Origin: a bacterium
GTDB taxonomy: Bacteria; Bdellovibrionota_G; JALEGL01
DNA: 64,000 bases
Reading direction: 5' to 3'
Assembly: GCA_022763185.1 (NCBI GenBank)
Contig: JALEGL010000008.1
Span: 1-64,000 of the forward strand
Shown here: one piece after another, positions 25,241 through 35,828 of the stretch
Position numbering within the stretch: position 1 is the first letter of the stretch
Layout: every line of letters starts with the position of its first letter
Translations under genes and position numbers: made by a program
The notes under the pieces: generated by a model
What the model was told of the DNA's origin: nothing
Databases searched by the model: none
Seen by the model: the letters and a program-made list of their open reading frames with translations, nothing else

Positions 25241-25448
25241 AAATTGTCCTTTACTGACAAATTGTATTGAATTTATAGCTTATACTACTTTCCATTATTG
25301 AAGTAACTTAGATAACACATCATGAATATCTAAGCTTTATCACTACTAAGAAAAATTGTATAAAAACATGATATGTTTTTTTAGATCTTAGAAGATAGAA
25401 TGTAATGTTTATGGCTATATATTTTTATTAAGGTTAAAGGGATACAGT

Positions 25449-27404
25449 ATGGGAATTGCTACAGACATTATATTTTTAATTGTAACTGCCTTTTTTTTAG
25501 GCATTGTTCTTCAACGATTTGGTCAACCTATTATTCTTGGTTATATTGCGGCGGGTATTCTTTTGGGGCCCTATACAGGGGGGCTTACCGTTTCTGATGT
25601 GCACGAAATTGAAAAATTGGCAGAAATAGGTGTTGCTCTTTTGCTGTTTGCTTTGGGCCTAGAGTTTTCATTTAAAGATTTAAAACCAGTAAAGTGGGTG
25701 GCTTTATTGGGAACCCCTCTGCAAATGATGTTAACCATTGCTTTAGGCTATGGGATTGGCATGTATTTGGGGCTAGACTGGAAAGAATGTGTTTGGCTGG
25801 GGGCATTGCTTTCTCTTTCAAGTACCATGGTTGTATTAAAAACTTTAATGAACCAGGGCTGGTTGGGAACACTTTCCAGTAAAGTCATGATTGGTATGCT
25901 CATTGTTCAGGACTTGGCCATCATTCCGCTGATGATTATACTGCCTCAGTTAAATAACCCTGAGGGTGGTGTGTCTATTTTAATTCTTGCTTTAGCAAAA
26001 GCCCTGGCATTTATTCTGATGATGGTTTTTGTGGGCACACGAGTATTTCCCATGCTCTTATCTTATATTGCTAGACTTGGATCTAAAGAGCTTTTTCTCT
26101 TAGCTATAGCAGCACTGGGCTTGGGTGTGGGTTACCTTACCTATCATGTAGGGCTGTCTTTTGCTTTTGGAGCATTTGTGGCAGGTATAGTTTTAAGTGA
26201 ATCAGACTTTGGTCATCAAGCTTTGAGTGATATTATCCCTTTGCGAGATCTTTTTGGCCTTTTGTTTTTTGCATCTGTTGGAATGTTGCTGGACCCGGTA
26301 TTTGTTAAAGAGCATGCGGTAGAAATTGTGTCCTTGGTAATTTTGGTAAGTCTGGGAAAAGGGCTGATTTTTGCCTTGATAACCAAGCTGTTTCATTATA
26401 AAAATGTTGTTCCCATAGCTGTTGGCGCCGGATTATTTCAAGTGGGTGAGTTTTCTTTTGTACTTGCACAGTTAGGTTTGTCTAGCCAATCTATCTCACA
26501 AGACTTGTATGGATTAATTTTAAATACAGCCATTGTGACCATGATTATTACTCCATTTGTTTCAAAACTGGTTCCTAAAGTCTACGCCTTGAAAAAACGT
26601 TTCTCAAAACATGAAGAGCTATCTATGTCCAATATCAGCGACAAGGGTTTAGATAAGCATACGGTTATTATTGGTGGCGGAAGAGTTGGGTCTAGTCTTG
26701 CTAAAGTTTTTAAGAAAATAGATAAGTCATTTGTTATTATTGAACATGATCATTATCGTTTCTTAGAGTTAAAAACCAAAAAAGTTCCAGTCATTTATGG
26801 TGATGCCAGTCATGAAGTTGTTCTAAGGTCAGCAAAAGTAGATCAAGCCTACAGTATGGTCATCACTGTTCCTGACTTAGTGAGCAGTACAAATATTATA
26901 AAAAAGTCAAAAGACCTTAATCTAAATTTATCTTTTGTTGCAAGAACGTCTGATGTTAAGGCTTTAACGGTATTCCAAGATTTAGGTGTTCAAAATATTG
27001 TATTGCCTGAATATGAAGCAAGTTTTGAAATGTTAAGAGAAGTTTTGTTACTTGATGAAATGCCCGTAGAAGATATTCAAACACATACTGAGAATCTACG
27101 TCGTGATCTTTTTTCACCTTACTTTACCAAAGGTGGACATTATGAAACCTTAAGACAGCTTAAAGCTGCTGAACAACAGTTTCCTTTAAAATGGTTTCAA
27201 GTTAAGGAAAATAGTCCATTGAAAACGCAAACAATTGCCAGCTCTAAAGCACGTTCAGAAACAGGGGCTTCTATTGTTGGTATCATTCGTGAAAATACAG
27301 CTATACCCAATCCAGGAGTTGATGAGAGATTTGAAGCGGGGGATTGGGTTGCCATCATTGGCAATGAAGCGGCTCAAAAAGCTTTTTCAAAGCTAATGGT
27401 TTGA
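25449..27404 (+). CDS. CPA2 cation:proton antiporter with TrkA-N and TrkA-C domains (Kef/YbaL type)
   Basis: A 651-residue inner-membrane transporter. Twelve or so membrane segments fill residues 1-385, including the core [13 protein letters not shown] and [16 protein letters not shown]. An RCK/TrkA-N domain begins near residue 402 with [15 protein letters not shown] and binds NAD(H)-type ligands. A TrkA-C domain ends the protein, containing [20 protein letters not shown]. It likely exports K+ or Na+ in exchange for protons. There is no KefF or KefG partner gene next to it. AAAGGGA precedes ATG. Single gene. Confidence 0.9.
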   Translation: MGIATDIIFLIVTAFFLGIVLQRFGQPIILGYIAAGILLGPYTGGLTVSDVHEIEKLAEIGVALLLFALGLEFSFKDLKPVKWVALLGTPLQMMLTIALGYGIGMYLGLDWKECVWLGALLSLSSTMVVLKTLMNQGWLGTLSSKVMIGMLIVQDLAIIPLMIILPQLNNPEGGVSILILALAKALAFILMMVFVGTRVFPMLLSYIARLGSKELFLLAIAALGLGVGYLTYHVGLSFAFGAFVAGIVLSESDFGHQALSDIIPLRDLFGLLFFASVGMLLDPVFVKEHAVEIVSLVILVSLGKGLIFALITKLFHYKNVVPIAVGAGLFQVGEFSFVLAQLGLSSQSISQDLYGLILNTAIVTMIITPFVSKLVPKVYALKKRFSKHEELSMSNISDKGLDKHTVIIGGGRVGSSLAKVFKKIDKSFVIIEHDHYRFLELKTKKVPVIYGDASHEVVLRSAKVDQAYSMVITVPDLVSSTNIIKKSKDLNLNLSFVARTSDVKALTVFQDLGVQNIVLPEYEASFEMLREVLLLDEMPVEDIQTHTENLRRDLFSPYFTKGGHYETLRQLKAAEQQFPLKWFQVKENSPLKTQTIASSKARSETGASIVGIIRENTAIPNPGVDERFEAGDWVAIIGNEAAQKAFSKLMV

Positions 27405-27627
27405 ACGATATCGATTAAATAACGCAGGCAAAGTTTAACTAGGCCAATGTTGATTTTAGAGTCATCAATTAACATTGTTGATGAATGAACTGTGTCCAAA
27501 AAATAAACCCTTTATTCAGCTCAGTGTTGCACTAACTTTAGTCAGATGAATTATAAGTTGGATCAGATAAGTATATTTTAAATTAAATTGTTGTGAACAT
27601 GAAATAATTTAAAGCAAGGAGCAAAAA

Positions 27628-28134
27628 ATGAAAAAAGTAATGATAGCTTTAATTGCTGGGTTTGTATCATTAACCTATGCAGAAGAACGCTATATGGTAG
27701 AAACCAATGATAGAGATGTTCAAGTTGGAGCAGTATTTTTAATGCCATATCAATTAAGTGAACCAGAAGGCTCTACAGCATCTTTGTTTGGTGCTAGAGG
27801 TGAAATTTTCCCCGATCCAACATGGAGTGTGGGAGTGGAAGCAATATTTGGTGTTGAAGATAAAGGATTTGATGAAAACCCTCTGTATGTAACGCCTTTA
27901 TTAAACTTTTATCCCGGAGCCAATAGAGCCATTGAGCCAGTTGTTAACTTTGGATTACCTATTTTGTTGAACACATCCGAAGACAATATTGGTGTTCGTG
28001 GTGGTTTAGGTTTAATGACCACTTTGGGTGATACAGGTTTAGGTTTAAAGTACTCTTTTGATGTTAACTATTTCTTTGACCAAGATGTGCTAAGCTTAAA
28101 CATTGTCAACTTGGCCTTGAACTACTCTTTCTAA
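27628..28134 (+). CDS. Small outer-membrane barrel protein
   Basis: A 168-residue protein with a short signal peptide ending near residue 18 (LTYA, then EERY) and about eight amphipathic strands, ending in phenylalanine (LNIVNLALNYSF), the usual outer-membrane targeting end. GCAAGGAG precedes ATG. It looks like a small eight-stranded barrel of unknown function. A good terminator follows. Confidence 0.75.
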   Translation: MKKVMIALIAGFVSLTYAEERYMVETNDRDVQVGAVFLMPYQLSEPEGSTASLFGARGEIFPDPTWSVGVEAIFGVEDKGFDENPLYVTPLLNFYPGANRAIEPVVNFGLPILLNTSEDNIGVRGGLGLMTTLGDTGLGLKYSFDVNYFFDQDVLSLNIVNLALNYSF

Positions 28135-28150
28135 AGATAAATGTTTTATA

Positions 28151-28207
28151 AAAAAAAGTCTCTTTTTTAACTTATTGATTAAGTGAAGTGAAGAGGCTTT
28201 TTATTTT
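28151..28207 (+). terminator. Rho-independent terminator
   Basis: AAAAAGTCTCTT (about 28153-28164) pairs with AAGAGGCTTTTT (28191-28202), with a nested small stem (ACTTA and TAAGT) and T-rich sequence ATTTTTTA after it. It lies just after the barrel gene. Confidence 0.75.
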
Positions 28208-28323
28208 TTAATGTCTGAGTTTTATTCAGTCTATTGTATTGTTAAGTAAAACCATTTGCTTGAATAGAATTTAAAGATGTTTTAACTTACATCTTGATAT
28301 GATGAATAATTAAGGAGTTATCA

Positions 28324-28986
28324 ATGAATATTGCAATTATTGGCGCAAACAGAGGTATTGGTTTAGAGCTGGTTAACCACTACACGCAAGCTGGACATGA
28401 AGTTTATGCATTTTGCAGGAATACATCTAAAGCTTTAGAAAAACTTAATCCTAAACAAATTATCACGGACTTTGATGTACAGAAAATAGATGTTGTGAAA
28501 AAGTTACAGTCAAATATAAAGGATATTCATTTTGATGATGTGATTCACGTTGCAGGAATACTTAAAAGTGATCAATTTGACTCTCTAGATAAAAATAATT
28601 TGCTTGAACAGTTTGAAGTCAATGCTGTAGGGCCAATTTTATCCTTTAAGTTTTTCCTTCCCCATATGGATAAAGGATCGAAATTTTCTATACTGAGTAG
28701 CAGAATGGGTTCAATTACAGATAACAGCTCTGGAAATAATTATGGTTATAGAATGTCAAAAGCGGCAGTCAATATGGCAGCAAAAAATTTAAGTATTGAT
28801 GCAAAAGATAAAGAAATCAGTGTTTTGATTCTTCATCCAGGTTACGTTAAAACCGATATGACGCAACATAATGGTCATATCAGCGCAGCTGAATCTGCAC
28901 AACAGATAGCCAAACTTATTGAAGACAAAGATTTTACAGATACCGGAACCTTTTGGCACGCTAATGGTGAACCATTGCCCTGGTAG
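28324..28986 (+). CDS. SDR oxidoreductase, C-factor-like
   Basis: A 220-residue short SDR. The nucleotide loop GANRGIGLELV lies at residues 7-17, HVAG replaces the NNAG motif, SSRMGS carries the catalytic Ser, and YGYRMSKAAVN the Tyr and Lys. LHPGYVKTDMT is the conserved segment after the active site. The size matches CsgA/C-factor-type SDRs of myxobacteria and relatives; substrate unknown. AAGGAG lies seven bases before ATG. Single gene. Confidence 0.85.
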   Translation: MNIAIIGANRGIGLELVNHYTQAGHEVYAFCRNTSKALEKLNPKQIITDFDVQKIDVVKKLQSNIKDIHFDDVIHVAGILKSDQFDSLDKNNLLEQFEVNAVGPILSFKFFLPHMDKGSKFSILSSRMGSITDNSSGNNYGYRMSKAAVNMAAKNLSIDAKDKEISVLILHPGYVKTDMTQHNGHISAAESAQQIAKLIEDKDFTDTGTFWHANGEPLPW

Positions 28987-29356
28987 TATTGTAGTGTGTT
29001 ATTTAATGAATGATTAATGATTCTTTGCTGATATTGTATTGTGTGTTCTTGCTAAAGTACATGTGTTTTAGTTATATTTAGTTGATTTGCTTGCTATGCA
29101 TTTAGTATGTAGCTCAACCTTTTAAATCACAGTGAATGTTAAACTGCTAAACATCAAACGTATATTGCTTATTAACTTTGCTGTTTCACAATAATTAACT
29201 AAGCAACTGTTTAAGCAAAAAAAATCCAAATCTTTGTTATAAAGGCGTGCGAATTTTTTTATATCCTTTAAAAAATGCAGTCTTATTATAACCAGTGTAT
29301 GATTTAATGCGTTTGATATAAAGTATGCGTGCAAATCTTAAATTAAAGGAAGTGTA
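28987..29356. other. Intergenic region upstream of glutamate dehydrogenase
   Basis: 370 very AT-rich bases with no credible reading frame. It presumably holds the gdh promoter. AAAGGAAG before 29357 is the ribosome site. I recognise no riboswitch or repeat here. Confidence 0.4.
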
Positions 29357-30766
29357 ATGAAAAAGTTGAGTTTTTTTAAACAGGTAGAACTTAGTTTTGA
29401 TCGAGCGGCAAAATATACCAGTTTTTCAAAAGATATTTTAGATCAAATTAAAAAGACAAATTCTATCATTCATATTCATTTCCCAATTAAAAAAGATGAT
29501 GGATCAATTGAGGTTATAGAAGCTTGGCGAGCTCAACACAGCCATCATCGATCACCGTGTAAAGGCGGTATTCGTTTTTCTACTATTGCCAATGAAGATG
29601 AAGTAAAAGCTTTGGCTGCCTTGATGACCTATAAATGTGCAATCGTCGACGTTCCTTTTGGGGGAGCCAAAGGAGCTGTCAAAATTGACTCAAGAAATTA
29701 TTCAGAAGCAGAATTAGAAAGAATTGTAAGGCGCTTGACTTTTGAGTTGTACAATAAAAGATTTATTGGTCCTGGTATTGATGTTCCAGCTCCTGACTAT
29801 GGCTCAGGAGCTCGTGAAATGGCTTGGATTTCTGATACCTACAAGTCTTTAAGTAATGAGTTGAATGCTATTGCATGTGTTACGGGTAAGCCGGTGACAC
29901 AGGGAGGTATTAGAGGAAGAGCTGAGGCTACTGGCTTGGGTGTAGCATTTGGATTAAAAGAATTTTGTGAAAACAAAACCATTGCTCAAGCATATGGTGT
30001 TGAGCACGGTATTCGAAACAAACGTATTGCTATTCAAGGTCTGGGGAATGTAGGTTATTTCAGTGCTTTGTTTTTAAGTCAATTTGGTGCAAAAATTGTT
30101 GCAGTATCTGAATATGAGGGGATGATTAGCAATGAACAAGGTTTAGATATTGAAGCTTTATACAAGTATAGAAAACAAGAGGGTACAATTGAGAAGTTTC
30201 CAGGCGGACAATTCACAAAAAATCGTGAGGATGTGTTTTCATATGAGTGCGATATTTTGATTCCCGCAGCTTTAGAAGCACAGATCAATTCTGAGAATTA
30301 TAATGTGATTAAAGCTAGAGTAATTGCGGAAGCGGCAAATGGTCCAGTGACAGATGAAGCCAGTCAAAAGCTTTTTGAAAAGGGAGTTGTGATTATTCCG
30401 GATGTTTACTTGAACGCTGGAGGTGTTACTGTCTCTTATTTTGAGTGGATCAAAAATTTATCACATATTCGTTTGGGAAGAATTGAGCGCCGCTATGATC
30501 AAAAGAGCTTTAATAATATGGCTGCTCTGGTATCAGAAATCACGGGCACAACAATTGACTCAGAAAAAATAGATGAGTATGCAAATCATGGAGGTGAAAA
30601 AAACCTTGTGGCTTCAGGCTTAGAAGAGACAATGATTAACAGTTTGCATGAGTTGTTTGAGGTTTGTCAATCTAAAGATTTTGCCATCGATTTAAGAACA
30701 GCGGCCTTTATCAGTGCAATTAATAAAATTGCAATCAGTTATGAAGAAAACGGAATTTTCCCATAA
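29357..30766 (+). CDS. gdhA: Glutamate dehydrogenase (Glu/Leu/Phe/Val dehydrogenase family)
   Basis: It interconverts glutamate with 2-oxoglutarate and ammonia using NAD(P), in the cytoplasm. The protein is 469 residues. SPCKGGIRFS is the substrate-binding segment and CAIVDVPFGGAKGAVKI contains the catalytic lysine region. PAPDYGSGAREMAWI, GKPVTQGGIRGRAEATGLGV and the Rossmann motif IQGLGNVG follow in order. The length and the extra C-terminal helices resemble the NAD-linked family. AAAGGAAG supports the start. A barrel gene follows after only three bases, so the two are probably co-transcribed. Confidence 0.9.
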   Translation: MKKLSFFKQVELSFDRAAKYTSFSKDILDQIKKTNSIIHIHFPIKKDDGSIEVIEAWRAQHSHHRSPCKGGIRFSTIANEDEVKALAALMTYKCAIVDVPFGGAKGAVKIDSRNYSEAELERIVRRLTFELYNKRFIGPGIDVPAPDYGSGAREMAWISDTYKSLSNELNAIACVTGKPVTQGGIRGRAEATGLGVAFGLKEFCENKTIAQAYGVEHGIRNKRIAIQGLGNVGYFSALFLSQFGAKIVAVSEYEGMISNEQGLDIEALYKYRKQEGTIEKFPGGQFTKNREDVFSYECDILIPAALEAQINSENYNVIKARVIAEAANGPVTDEASQKLFEKGVVIIPDVYLNAGGVTVSYFEWIKNLSHIRLGRIERRYDQKSFNNMAALVSEITGTTIDSEKIDEYANHGGEKNLVASGLEETMINSLHELFEVCQSKDFAIDLRTAAFISAINKIAISYEENGIFP

Positions 30767-30769
30767 GCC

Positions 30770-31570
30770 ATGCTGAAAAAAAGTCGGTACCGTATGCTTT
30801 GCGATATGTTTATCAAAACACCATCCATAATAGTGTTGAGCGCACTTTTTGCTATCAATTGGGCGTTTGCTGAAGAAAGACAATCCCGGTTTCGAATAGA
30901 AACTGAGGTTGCTTCAACCTGGCAAAGCCGAAACGATGTCCAAATTCCTGGTGATACGGGTACTGCCTTTTCTTTGAGTGACTTTGCCTCGGGTCCTTTT
31001 TTTGCAAGCCGTGTATACTTTTGGTTTCATTTTAATGATAGACACTCAATACGTGCATTGTATGCACCGCTTAATATTCAGGTTGAGGGCTTGTCTGACA
31101 ATAATATTGAGTTCAATGATGCTGTTTTTTCTGGTGGCGCCCCGGTGACTGGATCTTATAAGTTTAACTCGTATCGCCTTGCATACCTTTACCACCTAAG
31201 ATCTGATTCACCTTGGCAGATTGCTATTGGTTTCTCAGCTAAAATAAGAGATGCAAGAATAGCCTTAAGCAATGCAACAACACGCAGTGTATACAGTAAT
31301 ATAGGCTTTGTTCCTCTTTTGTTGGCCAGGCTTGAATACCACTTCAATCAAGACTTGTTCTTGCTACTGGATATTGAAGCATTGGCCGCACCCCAAGGAA
31401 GAGCGGAAGATGCTACCTTACAGATACGTTATAGCCCTTTTAAGGGCACCTTTGAAAATACCAATATAGGCTTTGGCTATCGAACAGTTGAAGGTGGTGC
31501 AAGCAATGAGAAAGTGAATACCTTTGCTTGGCTTCATTACTTGACATTATCAGTGGCTGTAGATTTTTAA
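30770..31570 (+). CDS. Outer-membrane barrel protein
   Basis: ATG 30770 lies three bases after the gdh stop, but ATG 30806 gives a cleaner signal peptide (MFIKTPSIIVLSALFAINWA, then FAEE). The mature protein is about 230 residues of alternating strands and ends in phenylalanine (LTLSVAVDF), so it is predicted to be an outer-membrane barrel. Function unknown. Its GC content looks higher than its neighbours. The close spacing suggests read-through from gdh. Confidence 0.7.
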   Translation: MLKKSRYRMLCDMFIKTPSIIVLSALFAINWAFAEERQSRFRIETEVASTWQSRNDVQIPGDTGTAFSLSDFASGPFFASRVYFWFHFNDRHSIRALYAPLNIQVEGLSDNNIEFNDAVFSGGAPVTGSYKFNSYRLAYLYHLRSDSPWQIAIGFSAKIRDARIALSNATTRSVYSNIGFVPLLLARLEYHFNQDLFLLLDIEALAAPQGRAEDATLQIRYSPFKGTFENTNIGFGYRTVEGGASNEKVNTFAWLHYLTLSVAVDF

Positions 31571-31692
31571 TACATGCGCAGTTTTTATCAAAAAGCCGTA
31601 AAAAGAAGCTTTTCCATGACATGTAATTTTAAAAGAGGAGATCATGTTTGTGCTAGACTATTTTTTGTTTTTAAGTAGGTTATAGCCCTATT

Positions 31693-33540
31693 ATGTCAAG
31701 TCCTCTTTTAAGTGTTCATCAATTAAGCCAGTCTCATGGTGCTAAAAGTCTTTTTAAAAACTTAAGTTTTTCAATTCAGCATCAAGATAGAATTGGATTG
31801 TTGGGACCCAATGGTGCAGGGAAAACCACATTATTGAATATTATTGCGGGGCAGTTAAAAGCGGACGCTGGGCAGGTTATTTATACTCAAAATTTAAAAT
31901 TAGGCTACTTGGAACAATCTCCCAGTTTTCAACATGCAACAATCGAAGAAGAACTTTTAGCGGTTTTAGACGATGCATTTGATAAACGTCAACGATCAAT
32001 GGCAGAAGAACTCATCTCTCGTTTAGGTTTAGATTCTGATAGGTTTGACAGACATGCAGAAATTAAAACATTATCTGGTGGGCAACAAAAAAGAGTGGCG
32101 CTGGCTAGAGCTTTATTGAAACAACCCGATTTATTAATCTTAGATGAACCGACCAACCATCTTGATATAGAAAGTTTATTGTGGCTGGAAGACTACCTTG
32201 AACAACAAAAAAACTTAACATTATTATGTGTTAGCCATGACCGGTTGTTTTTACAAAATGTCTGTCACACTATTTTTGATTTAGACCCAAAATACAAAGA
32301 GGGTTTGTTAAAAATTGAGGGGTCTTACGATCAGTACTTAAACCACAAAGAAAGCGTTTTAGCAGCGCAGGAGTCTTTTGAAGCAAGTCAAGCCAATATC
32401 CTCAGAAGAGAAACAGCTTGGCTGCAACGTGGAGCCAAAGCCAGAACTACCAAAGCCAAGGCACGAATAGATAAAACACAAGCATTAAAAACAGAGGTGG
32501 ATGCTTTACGTGAACTGAATAAAAAACGTGACCTTAGTATTGAGTTTTCAGTCAATCAAAAGTTACCTAAAAAACTGATTGAAGCTAAAAAAATATCAAA
32601 AGCTTATGCGGATAAAATCTTATTTAAAAATTTTGATTTGAGCTTGATGGCCGGTTCAAGGATAGCGCTCTTGGGTAAAAATGGCGTGGGTAAAACAACT
32701 TTGATTCGCTGTTTGTTGGGTGAAGAAGCCATTGATACAGGCAGCATTGATAGAGCCGAGAATTTATTTGCCAATTATATTGACCAAACCAGAGCAGGTT
32801 TAGACCAGGAAAAAAGCTTGATGGAAAATTTAGACAGTCAAGGCGGCCATGTTTTTGTCAATGGAACGCCTTGGTTTGTTGATGCCTATTTAAATCGATT
32901 TAATTTTAAAAAAGAACAGTTCACTATGCCTGTTAAAGCTTTATCTGGAGGAGAAAAAGCACGTTTGATGCTGGCCAAATTAATGCTCAAACCATCACCT
33001 GTAATTGTTCTAGATGAGCCTACCAATGATTTGGATATAGAAACCTTGGATGTGTTAAGAGATGCTTTAAAAAGTTATACTGGGGCAGTCATTTTGGTTA
33101 CGCATGACAGGTTATTCATGGAGCAGGTCTGTGATAGTATCATTGCCTTTACAGATAAAAACGATTTATTGAACGAAGAAGAAGGGCAGTTGATTCGTTT
33201 TGAGTCGTATTTGCAATGGCAAGATTGGAAAGAACAGCAAAAAAAACAACATCAAGCCAAGTTAGAACAAGCAAAACAGACCCAAAAAAAGCGTTCCAAT
33301 AATGTTTTAAAGATGAGCTATAAAGAAAGCTATGAGTTAGAGCATATTGAAGAAAAAATTCTGGAAAAAGAAGCTCAGCTTGAATCAGTGAAAACTGACC
33401 TTGCAAGTGACGCAGTGGTCAGTAATCCAGAAAAATTAATAGAACTTTCTAAGCAACAGGAAAGCTTAGAAAGTGAAGTTGAAAGTATGTATCAACGCTG
33501 GGCTGAACTGGATGAAAAGCAAAAGCTGTGTTCCAAGTAA
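31693..33540 (+). CDS. uup: ABC-F family ATPase, Uup-like
   Basis: A 615-residue cytoplasmic protein with two ABC domains and no membrane part. The first has GPNGAGKTT, LSGGQQKR and LDEPTNHLD, and the second GKNGVGKTT, LSGGEKAR and LDEPTNDLD. A linker of about 80 residues rich in Arg and Lys joins them. A C-terminal charged coiled coil (about residues 530-610) is the mark of Uup rather than EttA. ABC-F proteins act on ribosomes; Uup is also tied to precise excision of transposons and DNA repair. radD lies 92 bases downstream, a functionally suggestive neighbour, since RadD and Uup interact genetically in E. coli. Confidence 0.85.
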   Translation: MSSPLLSVHQLSQSHGAKSLFKNLSFSIQHQDRIGLLGPNGAGKTTLLNIIAGQLKADAGQVIYTQNLKLGYLEQSPSFQHATIEEELLAVLDDAFDKRQRSMAEELISRLGLDSDRFDRHAEIKTLSGGQQKRVALARALLKQPDLLILDEPTNHLDIESLLWLEDYLEQQKNLTLLCVSHDRLFLQNVCHTIFDLDPKYKEGLLKIEGSYDQYLNHKESVLAAQESFEASQANILRRETAWLQRGAKARTTKAKARIDKTQALKTEVDALRELNKKRDLSIEFSVNQKLPKKLIEAKKISKAYADKILFKNFDLSLMAGSRIALLGKNGVGKTTLIRCLLGEEAIDTGSIDRAENLFANYIDQTRAGLDQEKSLMENLDSQGGHVFVNGTPWFVDAYLNRFNFKKEQFTMPVKALSGGEKARLMLAKLMLKPSPVIVLDEPTNDLDIETLDVLRDALKSYTGAVILVTHDRLFMEQVCDSIIAFTDKNDLLNEEEGQLIRFESYLQWQDWKEQQKKQHQAKLEQAKQTQKKRSNNVLKMSYKESYELEHIEEKILEKEAQLESVKTDLASDAVVSNPEKLIELSKQQESLESEVESMYQRWAELDEKQKLCSK

Positions 33541-33632
33541 ACCTTAAAGAAAAAGTATTGGATAAACTTCTCTTGGGCCAGGTGCAATAGATTAGCATCG
33601 TTAACAAGTTTCTGCTAGAACAACAAGACTGT

Positions 33633-35387
33633 ATGTATCAACTCAGAGACTATCAGAAACAAGCTGTTGACAGCACCATTGCCTACTTTAAAAAGAAGCG
33701 TAATCCGGGTTTAATTGTTTTGCCCACGGGTGCGGGAAAAAGTTTGGTGATTGCCGAGTTGGCCCGTGTTGCCAAAGGCAGGGTTTTGGTCTTGGCGCAT
33801 GTCAAAGAATTGGTTGAGCAGAATCATGCTAAGTTTGAAAGTTATGGGTTAAAAGCCGGAGTTTATTCTGCCGGTTTAAATAAAAAGCAAAGCGCTGAAA
33901 AAGTTATTTTTGGTGGGATACAGTCTGTTGCCAATGCGCCGGACAGTTTTTTTGAGGCTTTTACTTTATTGGTAATTGATGAGTGTCACAGAGTGAATAT
34001 TGATGCCGACACACAATACGGCAAAGTGATCCAGAAACTTAAAGAAAAAAATAAGGATATATGTGTTTTAGGCTTAACCGCAACGCCGTACAGAACAAAC
34101 TTGGGTTGGCTTTACAATTATGCGGATACGGGTGAAATTAAAACAACGGAACCAAGGTTTTTTCAGCACTGTATTTTTGAACTGCCATTGCACTACATGA
34201 TCAAGCATGGCTATTTAACGCCACCGGTAAAGGTTGATATTCCAGTCACCTGCTATGATTTTTCTGAACTGGCTCAACCGGGTAAACTCTATACAACAAA
34301 AGAAGTGGATGAATTGCTAAAGCAACAACGAAGCTTAACACCCTTAATCATTAAAAATATCATAGATATTGCTGAAAAGTATGATCGCCAAGGGGTTATG
34401 ATCTTTAGCAGTACAGTCAAACATGCTCGTGATATTCTTGAGTATTTGCCCAAAGATAATGCGCGTTTGATTATTGGAGAAACCGAAGCTCAAGATCGAG
34501 ATCAGATCATTGAAGATTTTAAGCAAAAAAAATTTAAATACTTGGTGAACGTATCTGTTTTAACGACAGGCTTTGATGCTCCACACGTTGATGTAATTGC
34601 TATTTTAAGACCCACAGAATCAATAAGCTTGTATCAACAAATAATTGGTAGAGGCTTGCGTTTGGATAAACATAAAACAGATTGTTTTGTTTTAGACTAT
34701 ACAGGCATGAGCTATGATATATACAGCCCACAAATCAGTGAAAGAAAAACCACGTCCAACGCTGTTCCTGTCTTGATTGAATGCCCGCAATGTGCATTTG
34801 AAAATACTTTTTGGGGTATTGTGGATGATGAAGGCAATGTTGTAGAGCATTATGGAAGAAAGTGCAAAGGGGGTGTGTTTGACGATGAGAGCTATAGCAT
34901 AAAAGCATGTGGATACAGGTTTAGATTTAAGATCTGTGAAAAATGTGGTGAGCAAAATGATCTAACAGCAAGGGCATGTACACAGTGTCAACATGAGTTG
35001 GTCAGTGCCGAAGAAAAACTAAAGCAAGCCAAATTGTCAAAGACAGCCCATGTTTTAATTCCTGATCATGTTGAGTGGCAAAAAAGAAAAGATAAACATG
35101 GCAATGATTTTTTACAAATCAAGTACTATGATTTTGATGCCAATGCTTTATCAGAATATTACTATTTAAATAACAGAACCAGTTTGCAAAAATTTCATAT
35201 TAATTTTTTACGCTCGCATATGAAAAGACCAGAAAAAAAGTTGCATATAAACTCTATTGAGGATGTAATTTCAGCACAAAATCATTTTAGAGTGCCAGCT
35301 TTTATCATAGCTCGTAAACAGGATAAGTTTTGGAAAATAACAGAAAAAATCTTTGCTGAAGAAGTAAATCTAAATATAAGGTATTAA
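33633..35387 (+). CDS. radD: RadD-type superfamily 2 helicase/ATPase
   Basis: A 584-residue protein with helicase motif I LPTGAGKS, motif II DECH, motif III LTATPYR and motif VI QIIGRGLR. After the helicase core come a C4 zinc region (CPQCAFENTFWG and FKICEKCGEQND with ACTQCQ) and a C-terminal domain that begins HVEWQKRKDKHGNDFLQIKYY. This order follows E. coli RadD (YejH), which aids recovery from double-strand breaks and stimulates RecA strand exchange. It starts 92 bases after uup and heads a run of four close genes ending in alkD. Confidence 0.9.
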   Translation: MYQLRDYQKQAVDSTIAYFKKKRNPGLIVLPTGAGKSLVIAELARVAKGRVLVLAHVKELVEQNHAKFESYGLKAGVYSAGLNKKQSAEKVIFGGIQSVANAPDSFFEAFTLLVIDECHRVNIDADTQYGKVIQKLKEKNKDICVLGLTATPYRTNLGWLYNYADTGEIKTTEPRFFQHCIFELPLHYMIKHGYLTPPVKVDIPVTCYDFSELAQPGKLYTTKEVDELLKQQRSLTPLIIKNIIDIAEKYDRQGVMIFSSTVKHARDILEYLPKDNARLIIGETEAQDRDQIIEDFKQKKFKYLVNVSVLTTGFDAPHVDVIAILRPTESISLYQQIIGRGLRLDKHKTDCFVLDYTGMSYDIYSPQISERKTTSNAVPVLIECPQCAFENTFWGIVDDEGNVVEHYGRKCKGGVFDDESYSIKACGYRFRFKICEKCGEQNDLTARACTQCQHELVSAEEKLKQAKLSKTAHVLIPDHVEWQKRKDKHGNDFLQIKYYDFDANALSEYYYLNNRTSLQKFHINFLRSHMKRPEKKLHINSIEDVISAQNHFRVPAFIIARKQDKFWKITEKIFAEEVNLNIRY

Positions 35388-35407
35388 AAAACAAAGGAGA
35401 AAATTTT

Positions 35408-35824
35408 ATGTCAAACAATACAGCCACGTGTTTATGTCAATCTGTAAAGATGAATGTTGCATCTAATAATAGATCTATAGGAGCATGTCATTGTGGCATG
35501 TGTAGAAAAGTTGCTGGTGGTCCCTTATTGGCAGTTGATTGTGGGCAAGATGTTCAAATTTCTGGTCAGGAACATATTGGGGTGTATAGCTCTTCAGACT
35601 GGGCAGAAAGGGGGTTTTGTAAGGTTTGTGGCAGTAGCTTGTTTTATCGTTTAAAAGAGGAGCAACAATATTTTATTCCCGCTGGTTTATTTGATGATCA
35701 AAACTTTAAACTTGATCATCAAATCTTCATTGATCATAAACCAAGCTACTACGACTTTGCCAATGAAACCCATACCATGACTGAGCAAGAAGTTTTTGAA
35801 AAAGCCATGAGTGAAAAAAAGTAA
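35408..35824 (+). CDS. GFA-family zinc protein (CENP-V/GFA domain)
   Basis: A 138-residue cytoplasmic protein made of a single GFA domain. The zinc cysteines are seen in CLC near the N-terminus, GACHCGMCRK in the middle, and GFCKVCGSSLF later. The family is named after glutathione-dependent formaldehyde-activating enzyme, but most members have no proven activity. AAAGGAG supports ATG 35408. It is followed without a gap by the DUF1428 gene. Confidence 0.9.
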   Translation: MSNNTATCLCQSVKMNVASNNRSIGACHCGMCRKVAGGPLLAVDCGQDVQISGQEHIGVYSSSDWAERGFCKVCGSSLFYRLKEEQQYFIPAGLFDDQNFKLDHQIFIDHKPSYYDFANETHTMTEQEVFEKAMSEKK

Positions 35825-35828
35825 TGAT

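Noticed and set aside
25365-25382. AACATGATATGTTTTT upstream of the Kef-type antiporter as another FNR-like box
   Set aside because: Only the left half-site is present; the right half is a T-run.
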